A DNA stretch of 64,000 bases from contig CAKZVT010000051.1 in the NCBI GenBank assembly GCA_937922435.1, positions 1-64,000 of the forward strand. The letters run 5' to 3'. The DNA comes from an uncultured Prevotella sp. (GTDB lineage Bacteria > Bacteroidota > Bacteroidia > Bacteroidales > Bacteroidaceae). Made by a program: the position numbers and the translations under genes. Of the stretch, positions 1 to 9,281 are shown piece by piece (the stretch's first letter is position 1; each line of letters opens with the position of its first letter). The notes beneath the pieces were generated by a model, which had not been told where the DNA came from, made no database searches, and saw nothing but the letters and a program-made list of their open reading frames with translations.

Positions 1-74
1 AGACTCTAACTTGAATCCCGTATTTTCCATTTACACAAAATATTTTATAGTGCCTCTTTTTTTGTGTACGTGTT

Positions 75-3000
75 TCAGTTTTTCACGCCATTGTCGCTTT
101 TTACGCGTCGCAGGTATTCTGAAGGAGTTTCCCCAAATTCTTCCTTGAAGCATTTGCGGAAGTAGGCAGTGGTATTCATTCCTACACGGTAGCCAACCTC
201 CTTTATCGTGAATTTGCCTTCGAGAAGGAGGTTCTCGGCGTATGTCATCCTTAGTTTCCTGATGTACTCGTTGGGCGAAAGTCCAGTCAGAGCCTTGATT
301 TTCCGGTAGAGCGTGCTTGTGCTTATGTTCATGCCCTCGGCAAGGTTGTCCACGTCTATTTGGTCGTTCTGTATGTGTTCCTTGATGTGTTCGTCGATGC
401 GGTCGAGAAATTCGCGGTCTATTTTGCTCAACGCGTCGCGCAGGATGGAGCGTTTTTCCTGTATGGCGTGACGGTTGTCCGTACCTGTTATGTTGTAAGC
501 CTGTGCGAGCATTTTGCGTTGTCTTAACAAGTTTGACACGCGGCTTGCAATCAGCGAGCGCACGAAGGGCTTGGTGATGAACGAGTCCGCACCCGACTCG
601 TAGCCCTCTTCCTTCGACTCCATTGATTCTTTCGCCGTGAGCAGAATTATTGGTATGTGGCTTGTCCGTATGTCTGCTTTCAGGCGTTTGCACATTTTCG
701 TGCCGCTCATGTAAGGCATCATGATGTCGGATATTATGATGTCGGGCATGTGCTTGTAGGCGGCATCAAGTCCTTCGCGTCCGTTTTCGGCGGTGATGAT
801 TTCAAACTCGTCGCTGAACGAGTCGGCAATGTAGCGGCAGATGTCGCGGTTGTCTTCCACAATCAGCATTGTTTTCTTGTGCTCGCTGTAGTCTTCGGTC
901 AGTTTCGGCTGCTCCTTCAGCGCGTAGCCTATGGGCGTATCGTATGACTTGCGGTGTTCAGCCTTGTCGTAAGTCTTGTCAGCATCGAGCCTAACCTTGA
1001 AAGCGCTGCCAGCTCCGGGCTTGCTTTCCACGTCGATAGTACCCTCGTGCAGTTCTACCATGCTTTTCACCAAAGACAGTCCGATGCCTGTGCCCGAAGC
1101 CTGGTGTGGCCCGTGTTCCTGGTAATAACGGTCGAATATGTGGGGCAGGGCGTCGGCCGATATGCCATGTCCGGTGTCGGTTACGGCTATCTCGACATAT
1201 TTTCCGGGCTTCTTGTCGCCGTCCACGAGCGACACGCTGATAACGATGCATCCGCTCTCGGTGTATTTCACGGCGTTCGATACGAGGTTGTCTACGATTA
1301 CGTTGATTACCTCGCGGTCGAAGTAGACGTTGATGATTTCCTGCGACGACTTGAAGATTATTTCAACGTTGCCCTTCTTGTCAAGCTCGCAGTATTTCGA
1401 GCACATCTCCCTTATTACGGCAACGATGTTGCCGCGGCCTACCAGCAGGTGGCGGTTGCCGGTCTCCATCTTGCGGAATTCCAGCAGTTTGCTCACCAGG
1501 TCGTTGAGGCGCATGGCGCTGGCGTGCACCACTTTTATGCTGTTTCGCATGCTGTCAGGCAGCGCCTTGTTCTCCAGCAAATCCCTCAGCGGACCTATGA
1601 TAAGTGTCAGCGGAGTGCGGAGTTCGTGCGTTATGTTGGTGTAAAATTTTATGCGCTCATTGTTCAGGCGGGTCTCGTTGTCGTGGTTTTTCTTGTCGGC
1701 CTCGTACAGGTAGCGCAGGTGTATTGTGTGGTTGTAGAAGCGCAGCACCACGTACAGCAGGCATGCGGCCATGGCTATGTATGCCAGTTTCGCCCACCAG
1801 CTCAGCCACCAGGGTGATTCCACCACGACGGTGATTTCGGCCACATTCTTGCTCCACGGCTGGTTGTGCAGCCTGCAGCGCACTTTCAGGCGGTATTTGC
1901 CTGGTGCGAGGTTGTGGAATGTCACGTCGTGCTGTGTGGTCGTCGTCCATTCCGGCTCCATCCCTTCCATTTTGTAAGAAAATTCCACCTCGCGGCGTAT
2001 GGCGAAGTTGTGCGGGCTGAAGCCTATTGAAAATGTGTTCTGCATGTAGCTTAGCCTTACTTCCTCGCGCCCTATGATTGAAACGATGCTGTCGCGTTCG
2101 TTTTCGGGGTTGTACACCATGAGCCTTGTTATTACCGGAGGCGGCGACACCTTGGTCGCGAGCACGCTGTCGGGCGAGAAGTAGCATAGTCCGCTGTTCG
2201 AGCCGAAGTATATTTTCCCGTCGTTGCCTGTCGCCACGCTCTGCGCAAGGAAGTTGCCCTCGGGAATGTTGTCGTCGTAGCTCCAGTTTACAAACTTCTC
2301 GCTGCCCTTCCGTTTGCAGCTTACGCCTTTGTTGGTGCTCACCCAGATGTTGCCGTGGCGGTCTTCGGCTACCGAGCGTATGTGCAGGTTTGCCAGGTTG
2401 TTGCCCGAGCCGTAGGCCGTGTATTTGCCTCCGGTGCCGGCGGCGAAGCTCACCAGCCCCTCTGCCGTGCACACCCACATGCGTCCGTCGCTGCCGCGCA
2501 TTATCTGGTTGACAGTGTTCGAGGTGAATCCCTTGCCGGTGTTGTAGCTCTCCAGCAGCTTCATTCCGGGTGAATATATGAGGAGTCCGTTGCCGAACGT
2601 TGCCACCCAGATGCGCCCGTTGCCGTCGCGAACGATTGAGCGCACCAGGTTGCCTGGCACGTCGTAGTGGCGCTTTACGCTTTGGCCGTCGCCGTCGGTT
2701 ACGTATATGCCGCTGCTTGTGGCTATCCACATTGAGCTGTCCTTGTCTTCGTAGAAGGCGCGCACGTCAGTGTGCTCCTTTATTGCGGGCGCGCGTTCCA
2801 GCCTGCCGCCGGTGTATATGTATGCGCCGTCGTTGAAGCAGCCGAACCAGAGCCTGCCCTTTGAATCGCGCAGGGCGGCCTGCACCGAGCCGTATTTGCC
2901 CACTGGTATGACGCCAGTGCGCCGTCCCGTCTTGTCGAGAATGTTCACTCCGCCGCCGTCTGTGCCTACGTAGATGTTCCCCTTTTTGTCCAGGCACAGG

Positions 3001-4148
3001 CTCAGCACCGACTTTGTAGTCAGTCCGGCCGCCGTGTCGTAAGGCTTGTAGCCCGTCTGGTTGAACTGCGGCTGGCTGAACGTCAGCAGGTCTACGCCTT
3101 CGCCGTATAGCCCAAGCCATACGTTGCCGTAGCTGTCTGCCACCATGCAGCGCACCGAACTGCCGCTTATGTAGCTGTCGCCGTAGCCCTTGGTGATGTA
3201 TTCCACGGGGGCGGTAAGCAGTCCGCCGTCGGTGAATCCGAGCATGTAATAGTTGATTATCGCCACTCCGCCGAACTCGGTCGCCACCCACAGGCGGCCG
3301 TCGTGCATCTCGCGTATGTCGAATATGCTGTGCCTTTTTCGGCCGTTGTCAGTGAAGTGGGTGAAGCTGCCGTCGCCGGGGTTGAATAGGTCTAGCCCGT
3401 TATTCGTGCCCACCCAGATGCGTCCGGCGCGGTCGCGGTATATGCATCTCACTTCGTCGCCTGCAATCGAGTGCGGGTCGGCGGCGTCGTGGCGGTGGCT
3501 GACGGCGGTGCGCGTGTTAAGGTCTATGACGGACAGGCCGTGGCGGGCGTGCCCTACGTAGAGCCGTCCGTTGCCGTCGTCGGCCACGCACCATACGCAG
3601 TTGTCGGGCATGCCTTTCACGTTGCCCGTGTCGTAGTGGGTGAATTTGCCGCTCTTCTTGTCGAGCAGGTTTACGCCTTTCCAGTAAGTGGACACCCAGA
3701 TGTTGCCGTCGCCGGCGTGGAATAGCCCCGTAACGTCGTCTGTGCTTATGCTTGAGGGGTCGCCGGGGTCGTGCCTGTAATAGGTGAACTCGCCCGTTGC
3801 ATAGTTGTAGGCGTTGAGGCCGAAGCGTTGCGTGCCAATCCACATCACGGGGTCAGTGTCGTCGTCGAGCAGGCAGTTAAGCTCGTTGCCCGTAAGGCCG
3901 TTGCCCTCCGCGCCCTTGTAGAAGGTGACGTAGCCAAGGCCGTCGAAGCGGTTAAGCCCCTCCTCGGTGGCAATCCAGATGAATCCGCGCTTGTCAAGCG
4001 CCATCGACGATACGTAGTTGCACGACAGGCCGCTTCTCGCACCAAGGTTTTGTACGCGGAATTTACCCCCCCCAGTGGCCTTTTGGGCGGTTGTAGCCAT
4101 CAGTACGGCCATGGTGAAGGCCAGTCTTATAAAAGTGTTTCTTGACAT
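75..4148 (-). CDS. Hybrid two-component system sensor/AraC regulator (HTCS) of the PUL
   Basis: One-protein sensor and transcription factor, 1357 residues, the usual HTCS size. After an N-terminal signal sequence come repeated Reg_prop-type beta-propeller motifs (about residues 40-660, recurring W-V/I-G/A-T blades) and a Y_Y_Y-type domain (about 690-775). These form the periplasmic sensor. A membrane helix lies at about 785-803. The cytoplasmic part has a histidine kinase (H-box NITHELRTP, H841; N-box around N954; G-boxes DTGHG and GTGIGLSLV), a receiver domain (phospho-acceptor D1141 in SDIMMP) and a C-terminal AraC-type DNA-binding domain (about 1255-1350). Such proteins bind an oligosaccharide released from the substrate and switch on the adjacent PUL. 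It is divergent from the sus-like operon at 4731, so control of that operon is the natural inference. Family call is very sure; the ligand is unknown. Confidence 0.96.
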   Translation of the reverse strand: MSRNTFIRLAFTMAVLMATTAQKATGGGKFRVQNLGARSGLSCNYVSSMALDKRGFIWIATEEGLNRFDGLGYVTFYKGAEGNGLTGNELNCLLDDDTDPVMWIGTQRFGLNAYNYATGEFTYYRHDPGDPSSISTDDVTGLFHAGDGNIWVSTYWKGVNLLDKKSGKFTHYDTGNVKGMPDNCVWCVADDGNGRLYVGHARHGLSVIDLNTRTAVSHRHDAADPHSIAGDEVRCIYRDRAGRIWVGTNNGLDLFNPGDGSFTHFTDNGRKRHSIFDIREMHDGRLWVATEFGGVAIINYYMLGFTDGGLLTAPVEYITKGYGDSYISGSSVRCMVADSYGNVWLGLYGEGVDLLTFSQPQFNQTGYKPYDTAAGLTTKSVLSLCLDKKGNIYVGTDGGGVNILDKTGRRTGVIPVGKYGSVQAALRDSKGRLWFGCFNDGAYIYTGGRLERAPAIKEHTDVRAFYEDKDSSMWIATSSGIYVTDGDGQSVKRHYDVPGNLVRSIVRDGNGRIWVATFGNGLLIYSPGMKLLESYNTGKGFTSNTVNQIMRGSDGRMWVCTAEGLVSFAAGTGGKYTAYGSGNNLANLHIRSVAEDRHGNIWVSTNKGVSCKRKGSEKFVNWSYDDNIPEGNFLAQSVATGNDGKIYFGSNSGLCYFSPDSVLATKVSPPPVITRLMVYNPENERDSIVSIIGREEVRLSYMQNTFSIGFSPHNFAIRREVEFSYKMEGMEPEWTTTTQHDVTFHNLAPGKYRLKVRCRLHNQPWSKNVAEITVVVESPWWLSWWAKLAYIAMAACLLYVVLRFYNHTIHLRYLYEADKKNHDNETRLNNERIKFYTNITHELRTPLTLIIGPLRDLLENKALPDSMRNSIKVVHASAMRLNDLVSKLLEFRKMETGNRHLLVGRGNIVAVIREMCSKYCELDKKGNVEIIFKSSQEIINVYFDREVINVIVDNLVSNAVKYTESGCIVISVSLVDGDKKPGKYVEIAVTDTGHGISADALPHIFDRYYQEHGPHQASGTGIGLSLVKSMVELHEGTIDVESKPGAGSAFKVRLDADKTYDKAEHRKSYDTPIGYALKEQPKLTEDYSEHKKTMLIVEDNRDICRYIADSFSDEFEIITAENGREGLDAAYKHMPDIIISDIMMPYMSGTKMCKRLKADIRTSHIPIILLTAKESMESKEEGYESGADSFITKPFVRSLIASRVSNLLRQRKMLAQAYNITGTDNRHAIQEKRSILRDALSKIDREFLDRIDEHIKEHIQNDQIDVDNLAEGMNISTSTLYRKIKALTGLSPNEYIRKLRMTYAENLLLEGKFTIKEVGYRVGMNTTAYFRKCFKEEFGETPSEYLRRVKSDNGVKN

Positions 4149-4222
4149 AATAATGCGTTGTGTGACGGTCTGCGGCGTGTTGCCGCCAGCCTCTCCGCCT
4201 GGTTTTTAATAGTACTTGTCTG

Positions 4223-4230
4223 CAAAGATA
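4223..4230 (-). promoter_or_regulatory. Putative -7 box of the HTCS gene
   Basis: TATCTTTG on the minus strand fits the Bacteroidetes -7 consensus TAnnTTTG. It lies about 75 nt upstream of the HTCS start codon. No clear -33 TTTG was fixed. Confidence 0.5.
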
Positions 4231-4334
4231 TATAATTTATTTAAAATAATGTATGATTATGGAAATTAAGAATTACAGTGGTTCACAGTATGGCAGGAGA
4301 CAGGTAGGCGTGTAGACGTTTGCCGGCGGCTTTG

Positions 4335-4422
4335 TAAAAGGTGGCCTTTCAGCGTGCGAAAGGCCGCCTTCCGCGCTGTAAAAGACGGCCTTTTGCACGC
4401 TGAAAGACGGTCTTTTGCAATG
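4335..4422. repeat. Tandem imperfect-palindrome array A
   Basis: About four consecutive units of about 21 bp, each an imperfect palindrome around the core AAAGRCSGYCTTT. The outer parts of units also pair (CAGCGTGC with GCACGCTG). The same unit type occurs at 14458, 33497, 41133 and 59348. Confidence 0.8.
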
Positions 4423-4630
4423 CCGTCCGTAACACATTGCAAGCCAGCATGTTGCGTATTTGTTAAAAACAATCATTCTTTCATACATTTTGCAAAGTTT
4501 TTCTTTCGCCTCGCCGTTCGGGTATGGAAATGGATATGATAATCGTTCATTTAGGGGTGACATATCGTTTTTGATTGATTTGCCTACCCTGTTTGACTGA
4601 TTTTTATCCCCGAACATTCGCACGTGTGCG

Positions 4631-4638
4631 TATATTTG
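4631..4638 (+). promoter_or_regulatory. Putative -7 box of the sus-like operon
   Basis: TATATTTG fits TAnnTTTG and lies 92 nt upstream of the first gene of the operon. The -33 element is not clear, as expected for a promoter that needs an activator such as the divergent HTCS (inference). Confidence 0.45.
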
Positions 4639-4730
4639 CAGCACAATTTTTGAAAACTACGCCTAAAAATACCGAAAAAATACCAAAAACATAGAATTTT
4701 TATTTAATAACCTAAACGTTAATTTAAAAG

Positions 4731-6188
4731 ATGAAGCATTTTATTTCAACGATGCCAAAACGCGCTCCGCTATGGTTGTTGGCGGCGATGTTTGGTTTCA
4801 CGCTGCAATCATGCAGTGACGACGACGATTTCTCGGCCGTTGACAATGAGCAACCGCAAATCACGCTTACCGACCACCTGCAAGTGGAAATCGGAAGCAA
4901 GTTCACAATCTCGGGCAACATCAAGGATGCCGACGGTATCAGGAACATCAACATCAAGTGCGAGGAGATGTATCTTGACAAGACCATCGACCTCGTCGAA
5001 ATCTACGGCGACTCGCTAATCTACGACTACGAACTGAATTACAGCTACGACGCTCCCGACGAATGGACGGAGGACATGCAGATGAACGTGGACATAACAG
5101 TCAAGGACGTTGTGGGCAACGTAAGCTCGACAACCCTTCTCGTCACCCCCGACGGCGACTACACCGCTCCTGCGTTCACGGCCAGCTTCCCGTCGGAAAT
5201 CACAGTCCAGCTGACCGACCCTGTGCTCAAGCTCAGCTACACCGTGACCGACAACAAGGGCTTGAAGTACGTCAAGGTGGAAATTCCCGAAATGTCAATC
5301 GAGGACAGCATCCCTACGGGCGACGTTAAAGAGTACGCATTGAGCAGGGAGTACCAGCTGCCGGGCGAGGCCCATTCTTATGCCATGACCGTGACGCTCG
5401 GCGACCAGTTCGACAACACCAGCGTGTTCAACAGCACCGTCACCGTTTCGGCCGACTTCCCGAAGATGTATCTCTCCGACGTTACCGACGAGTCGCAGCT
5501 CAATACCGACCTCTTCGGCGTGCCCATGCTGATTGACCATCCCGAGGAGTTTGTCTTCGTTGCACATTATTATAACTATGAGCCAGGCCGGGAAATATGG
5601 TTCATACCGCAGAAGACAGGCTTCGACCCTGTACGCTTCGGCCTCGACCCGTCAACTGGCAAAATAACCAACGACCCGGACAAGGCACAGGCTATCGTGC
5701 TTGACGAGGTGGCTTACTACGAAATCAACTTCAACACGCAGACAGGCGAGTACAGCTGCGCTACTTACCAGCCTGAAGACGATTACTTCCCGCAAGGACA
5801 GGTATGCCCCGACGGTGTCGGCAGCGTTGCAGGCATGACTTATGAGCTTGGATTGGCTGGCGCAGGTCTTCCCGGAGCGGGCAACTGGACCACTACAGAA
5901 CCGTATATGCTCACATTGGATACGGAAAATCCGTACCACTTCTATGGTGAGATGGAGCTTACTGAAGGCACAGTAGTAGAGTTCACCATCACCCCGAAAG
6001 ACGCTAACGGCTGGTGGATAGAGCCGTACTGGCGCTTCGAGAACGGAGAGAAGGATTCGGGCGAGAACGAGTACAACACCAAGAACGGCGGCAACAACAT
6101 GACTAAAGTGACCGTTCCCACCACGGGTAAGTACCGCTTCGATTTTGATACGCACTTGCTGCGCTCGAAATTCCAACTTGTCAAATAA
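4731..6188 (+). CDS. SusE/SusF-like surface glycan-binding lipoprotein
   Basis: First gene of the PUL operon, 485 residues. The N-terminus ends in a lipobox (LQSC, Cys about residue 28) followed by acidic residues SDDDD, the usual Bacteroidetes signal for export to the outer surface. The middle looks like two Ig-like beta domains, each with a DADG/DNKG-type loop and a conserved Asn-Val-Ser end, resembling DUF4625-type lipoproteins. The C-terminal part (about 370-485) with the closing segment FDFDTHLLRSKFQLVK resembles SusE/SusF carbohydrate-binding ends. Likely role: binding the polysaccharide at the cell surface beside SusC/SusD. It sits before susC, whereas SusE/F-like genes usually follow susD. 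No enzyme motif is seen. Family call is moderately sure; ligand unknown. Confidence 0.7.
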   Translation: MKHFISTMPKRAPLWLLAAMFGFTLQSCSDDDDFSAVDNEQPQITLTDHLQVEIGSKFTISGNIKDADGIRNINIKCEEMYLDKTIDLVEIYGDSLIYDYELNYSYDAPDEWTEDMQMNVDITVKDVVGNVSSTTLLVTPDGDYTAPAFTASFPSEITVQLTDPVLKLSYTVTDNKGLKYVKVEIPEMSIEDSIPTGDVKEYALSREYQLPGEAHSYAMTVTLGDQFDNTSVFNSTVTVSADFPKMYLSDVTDESQLNTDLFGVPMLIDHPEEFVFVAHYYNYEPGREIWFIPQKTGFDPVRFGLDPSTGKITNDPDKAQAIVLDEVAYYEINFNTQTGEYSCATYQPEDDYFPQGQVCPDGVGSVAGMTYELGLAGAGLPGAGNWTTTEPYMLTLDTENPYHFYGEMELTEGTVVEFTITPKDANGWWIEPYWRFENGEKDSGENEYNTKNGGNNMTKVTVPTTGKYRFDFDTHLLRSKFQLVK

Positions 6189-6213
6189 TAATTAACCAGA
6201 ATAATCGAGTAAA

Positions 6214-9200
6214 ATGAAAAAGTTAGTTTTAACAATAATGGCATCGATGCTCGCCATCTTTGCCGTCGCGCAGAACGTAAAGGTTACGGGATGCGTCGTT
6301 TCAAGCTCTGACAACGAGCCTCTGATAGGCGTCACCGTGAAAGTTCCCGGCTCGTCGAGCGGCTCTATCACCGACTTCGACGGTAACTATACCATCAACG
6401 TTGACAAGAACGCCACCCTCGAGTTTACCATGATTGGCTTCAAGAGCCAGCAGGTGAAGGTGGAGGGACGCTCCGTCATCAATGTTGCACTGCAGGACAT
6501 GGCCGCCGACCTTGACGAGGTGGTTGTCATCGGTTACGGTTCGGTCAAGAAGAGCGACCTTACCAGCAGCATCTCGGCCGTAAAGGGCGAGCAGCTCGAA
6601 AAGCTCTCGACTGGTAACGTGATGAACGCTTTGCAGGGACAGATTACCGGTGTGCAGATACAGAATGCAGGTTCGCCGGGTTCTACTCCGCGCGTAATCA
6701 TCCGCGGTGTGTCCACCATCAACGGTTCAGACCCCCTCTATGTTGTCGACGGCATGCCCGTAGGAACCAACATCAACTTCCTCAACCAGAACGATATAGA
6801 GTCGATGCAGGTGCTCAAGGACGCTTCGGCTGCCGCCATCTACGGTACCCGTGGTTCTAACGGCGTCATCCTTATTACGACCAAGAAGGGCAAGGCCGGC
6901 GCGGTGAAGTTCAACGCCAGCGTAAATGTCGGCTTGCAGACGCTTAACAAGCCCAACATGGCCAAGGCTTCAGAATATGAAAAACTGTTCAAGCAGCGTT
7001 ACATCAACGACGGCAACGAGCCTACCTACAAGGGCATCGAGAACATTACCGACGCACAGGGCACCGACTGGTGGGACGAGTGTATGAACACCATCGCACT
7101 GCAGCAGAGCTACGACTTCGGCTTCTCGGGCGGCAACGACAAGCTCGTCTACAGTGCTAACATAGGCTACTACAAGCAGGATTCGCAGTACAAGGTAGGC
7201 CAGTGGCAGAAGCTGTCGGCACGTTTCAGCATGGAGTACAACTTCAACAAGTACGTGAAGGCCGGCGTCGACCTTACACCGCGTTACGAGAACTGGGACA
7301 ACACACCGTCGCTCATGAGTGCCATAATGAGCATGGACCCGACGACTCCCGTCTACAGGCCGAAGGAAGAGTGGACCAGCAACCCCTACAGCAACTACGC
7401 ACGTTCCAACAACAACCAGGAGTGGAACCCCGTAGCCAACATGTACCGTCTCGATTCCGGCGCCGACGAGTATGCAATCCTTGCCACACCGTTCGTAAGC
7501 ATCACCCCGATAAAGGGTCTTACCATACGCTCGCAGTTCGGTCTGAACGCACGTTTCCGTCTCACCGACACCTTCAATCCTGATTTCTACATCGACAACC
7601 TCGAGCAGAACACTAACAACAATGCCGAGCGCAGGATGGAGAACTGGGTTGACTGGAACTGGACCAACACCATTACCTACATGACGACAATCGCCAAAGA
7701 CCACAACATCAACGTCATGGGCGGTTACACGATGGAGCGTTTCCAGAACTACTGGGCAAGCGCATACGCAGAGGACATACCTTCAAATACGGAGGGTTTG
7801 AGATTCCCGAGCGCCGGTACAAACAACATGAAGGCTTACGGTACTAACTCTTACTCTTCGCTCATATCTTACCTTGCGCGTGTGATGTACAACTACAAGG
7901 AGCGTTACTATCTTACGGCTTCCGTCCGTGTCGACGGTTCGTCCAAGTTCTCAAAGGACAACCAGTACGCTACGTTCCCAGCTGTGTCAGGTGCATGGCG
8001 TGTTACAGCCGAGCCGTTCATGAAGAACCAGAAAATCTTTGACGACTTGAAAATCCGCGCAGGCTGGGGTAGGGTAGGTAACCAGAACATCGACAACTCA
8101 GCTTATATCAGTACTATCGGTAATGCCGATTATGTGTTCGGCCCCGATGCAGACCGTGTAACGGGTACCATGCTTAGTGCTCTCGGCAACACAGCCCTTA
8201 AGTGGGAGACGGTTGAAGACTGGAACATTGGTGTCGACATGACCCTTCTCAACAGCCGTTTGAAAATCACCGCCGACTATTTTGAGAAGAAATCGCATGA
8301 CATGCTTATGAATGCGGACAACCTTCTTATCCTCGGTTATGAGAACTGGAACTCGCAGATGTGGCAGAACATAGGTAGTATCAGTTCTCGCGGATGGGAA
8401 GTTAGCTTGAACTGGAATGACCACGTAGGCGATTTCCAGTACGGCGTAGGTGTCAATCTGTCGCAAATCAGGAATAAGGCCGAGAAATTCCTCGGTGAGC
8501 CGATTTACACTGGTGATTACAACGGCGACTACATCGCACGCAACGAGGAAGGACATGAACTTAGCCTCTTCTACGGCTACAAGACCGCCGGCATCTTCCA
8601 GAACAAGACAGAAGTAACTTCTTACACCAACCAGTACGGCGAACTGTTGCAGCCCAACGCCCAGCCGGGTGACATCCGCTTCGTCGACCTCAACCACGAT
8701 GGTGTAATCGACGACAAGGATAAGACCTATATCGGCAACCCGTGGCCAGACATCATGATGGGTCTCAACCTCAATGCTTCTTGGAAAGGCTTTGACCTCG
8801 TAGCCCAGTTCTACGGAACGTTCGGCAACGACATATTCAACACCAACTGGGGACGCTACTCTGGCAACAGCGGACAGAACGTTTACGCTGGGGCATACGA
8901 TGCCGCTTGGAACGGAGAAGGCACAAGCAACAAGATACCTCGCCTGTCGGTCAACGACTCCAACATGAACTACACGCGTATTTCCGACTTCTATGTGGAG
9001 GACGGTTCTTACTTCCGCTGCAAGCTGTTGCAAATCGGTTACACCTTGCCTAAGAAGTGGTTTGCCGACAAACTCACGGCACGCCTGTCGTTCTCTGTGC
9101 AGAACCTCTTTACAATCACTGGCTATTCAGGCGAAGACCCCGAGTCTGCCTCTATGGGTAACGGTATTACCGAGACAGGTATCGACTGGACTGGTTATCC

Positions 9201-9243
9201 TAATCCGCGTACTTTCCTCTTCGGTCTGAACCTCAATTTCTAA
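6214..9243 (+). CDS. susC-like: SusC-like TonB-dependent outer membrane transporter
   Basis: TonB-dependent glycan importer of 1009 residues, the usual SusC size. A signal peptide (about 1-19) is followed by a carboxypeptidase-regulatory-like domain (about 22-95). A TonB box (DEVVVIGYG, residues 101-109) precedes the plug domain, with the family signatures LQGQITGVQI and the segment around PLYVVDGMPVG. A long 22-strand-type barrel ends in an aromatic residue (LNLNF). It imports oligosaccharides across the outer membrane using energy from TonB. It starts 25 bp after the upstream lipoprotein and is followed after 38 bp by susD, its partner lid protein. Very sure of the family. Confidence 0.97.
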   Translation: MKKLVLTIMASMLAIFAVAQNVKVTGCVVSSSDNEPLIGVTVKVPGSSSGSITDFDGNYTINVDKNATLEFTMIGFKSQQVKVEGRSVINVALQDMAADLDEVVVIGYGSVKKSDLTSSISAVKGEQLEKLSTGNVMNALQGQITGVQIQNAGSPGSTPRVIIRGVSTINGSDPLYVVDGMPVGTNINFLNQNDIESMQVLKDASAAAIYGTRGSNGVILITTKKGKAGAVKFNASVNVGLQTLNKPNMAKASEYEKLFKQRYINDGNEPTYKGIENITDAQGTDWWDECMNTIALQQSYDFGFSGGNDKLVYSANIGYYKQDSQYKVGQWQKLSARFSMEYNFNKYVKAGVDLTPRYENWDNTPSLMSAIMSMDPTTPVYRPKEEWTSNPYSNYARSNNNQEWNPVANMYRLDSGADEYAILATPFVSITPIKGLTIRSQFGLNARFRLTDTFNPDFYIDNLEQNTNNNAERRMENWVDWNWTNTITYMTTIAKDHNINVMGGYTMERFQNYWASAYAEDIPSNTEGLRFPSAGTNNMKAYGTNSYSSLISYLARVMYNYKERYYLTASVRVDGSSKFSKDNQYATFPAVSGAWRVTAEPFMKNQKIFDDLKIRAGWGRVGNQNIDNSAYISTIGNADYVFGPDADRVTGTMLSALGNTALKWETVEDWNIGVDMTLLNSRLKITADYFEKKSHDMLMNADNLLILGYENWNSQMWQNIGSISSRGWEVSLNWNDHVGDFQYGVGVNLSQIRNKAEKFLGEPIYTGDYNGDYIARNEEGHELSLFYGYKTAGIFQNKTEVTSYTNQYGELLQPNAQPGDIRFVDLNHDGVIDDKDKTYIGNPWPDIMMGLNLNASWKGFDLVAQFYGTFGNDIFNTNWGRYSGNSGQNVYAGAYDAAWNGEGTSNKIPRLSVNDSNMNYTRISDFYVEDGSYFRCKLLQIGYTLPKKWFADKLTARLSFSVQNLFTITGYSGEDPESASMGNGITETGIDWTGYPNPRTFLFGLNLNF

Positions 9244-9281
9244 CCTATACAATCAAAACGTAATAAAAAACAAGGATTATC

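Larger units (their letters stand above)
4149..4730. other. Regulatory intergenic region between the HTCS and the sus-like operon
   Basis: 582 bases between divergent genes. It holds the HTCS -7 box near 4223, a tandem palindrome array at 4335-4422, and a possible -7 box for the plus-strand operon at 4631. An A-rich leader of about 90 nt follows. The short open frames here run through the palindromes and show no coding character. Confidence 0.7.

Noticed and set aside
954..1817. Plus-strand frame of 287 codons opposite the HTCS kinase region
   Set aside because: It is antisense to conserved kinase motifs, with no motif or start context of its own.
4273..4644. Open frames in the HTCS/PUL intergenic region
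   Set aside because: They read through the palindrome array and have no family resemblance, promoter or start context.
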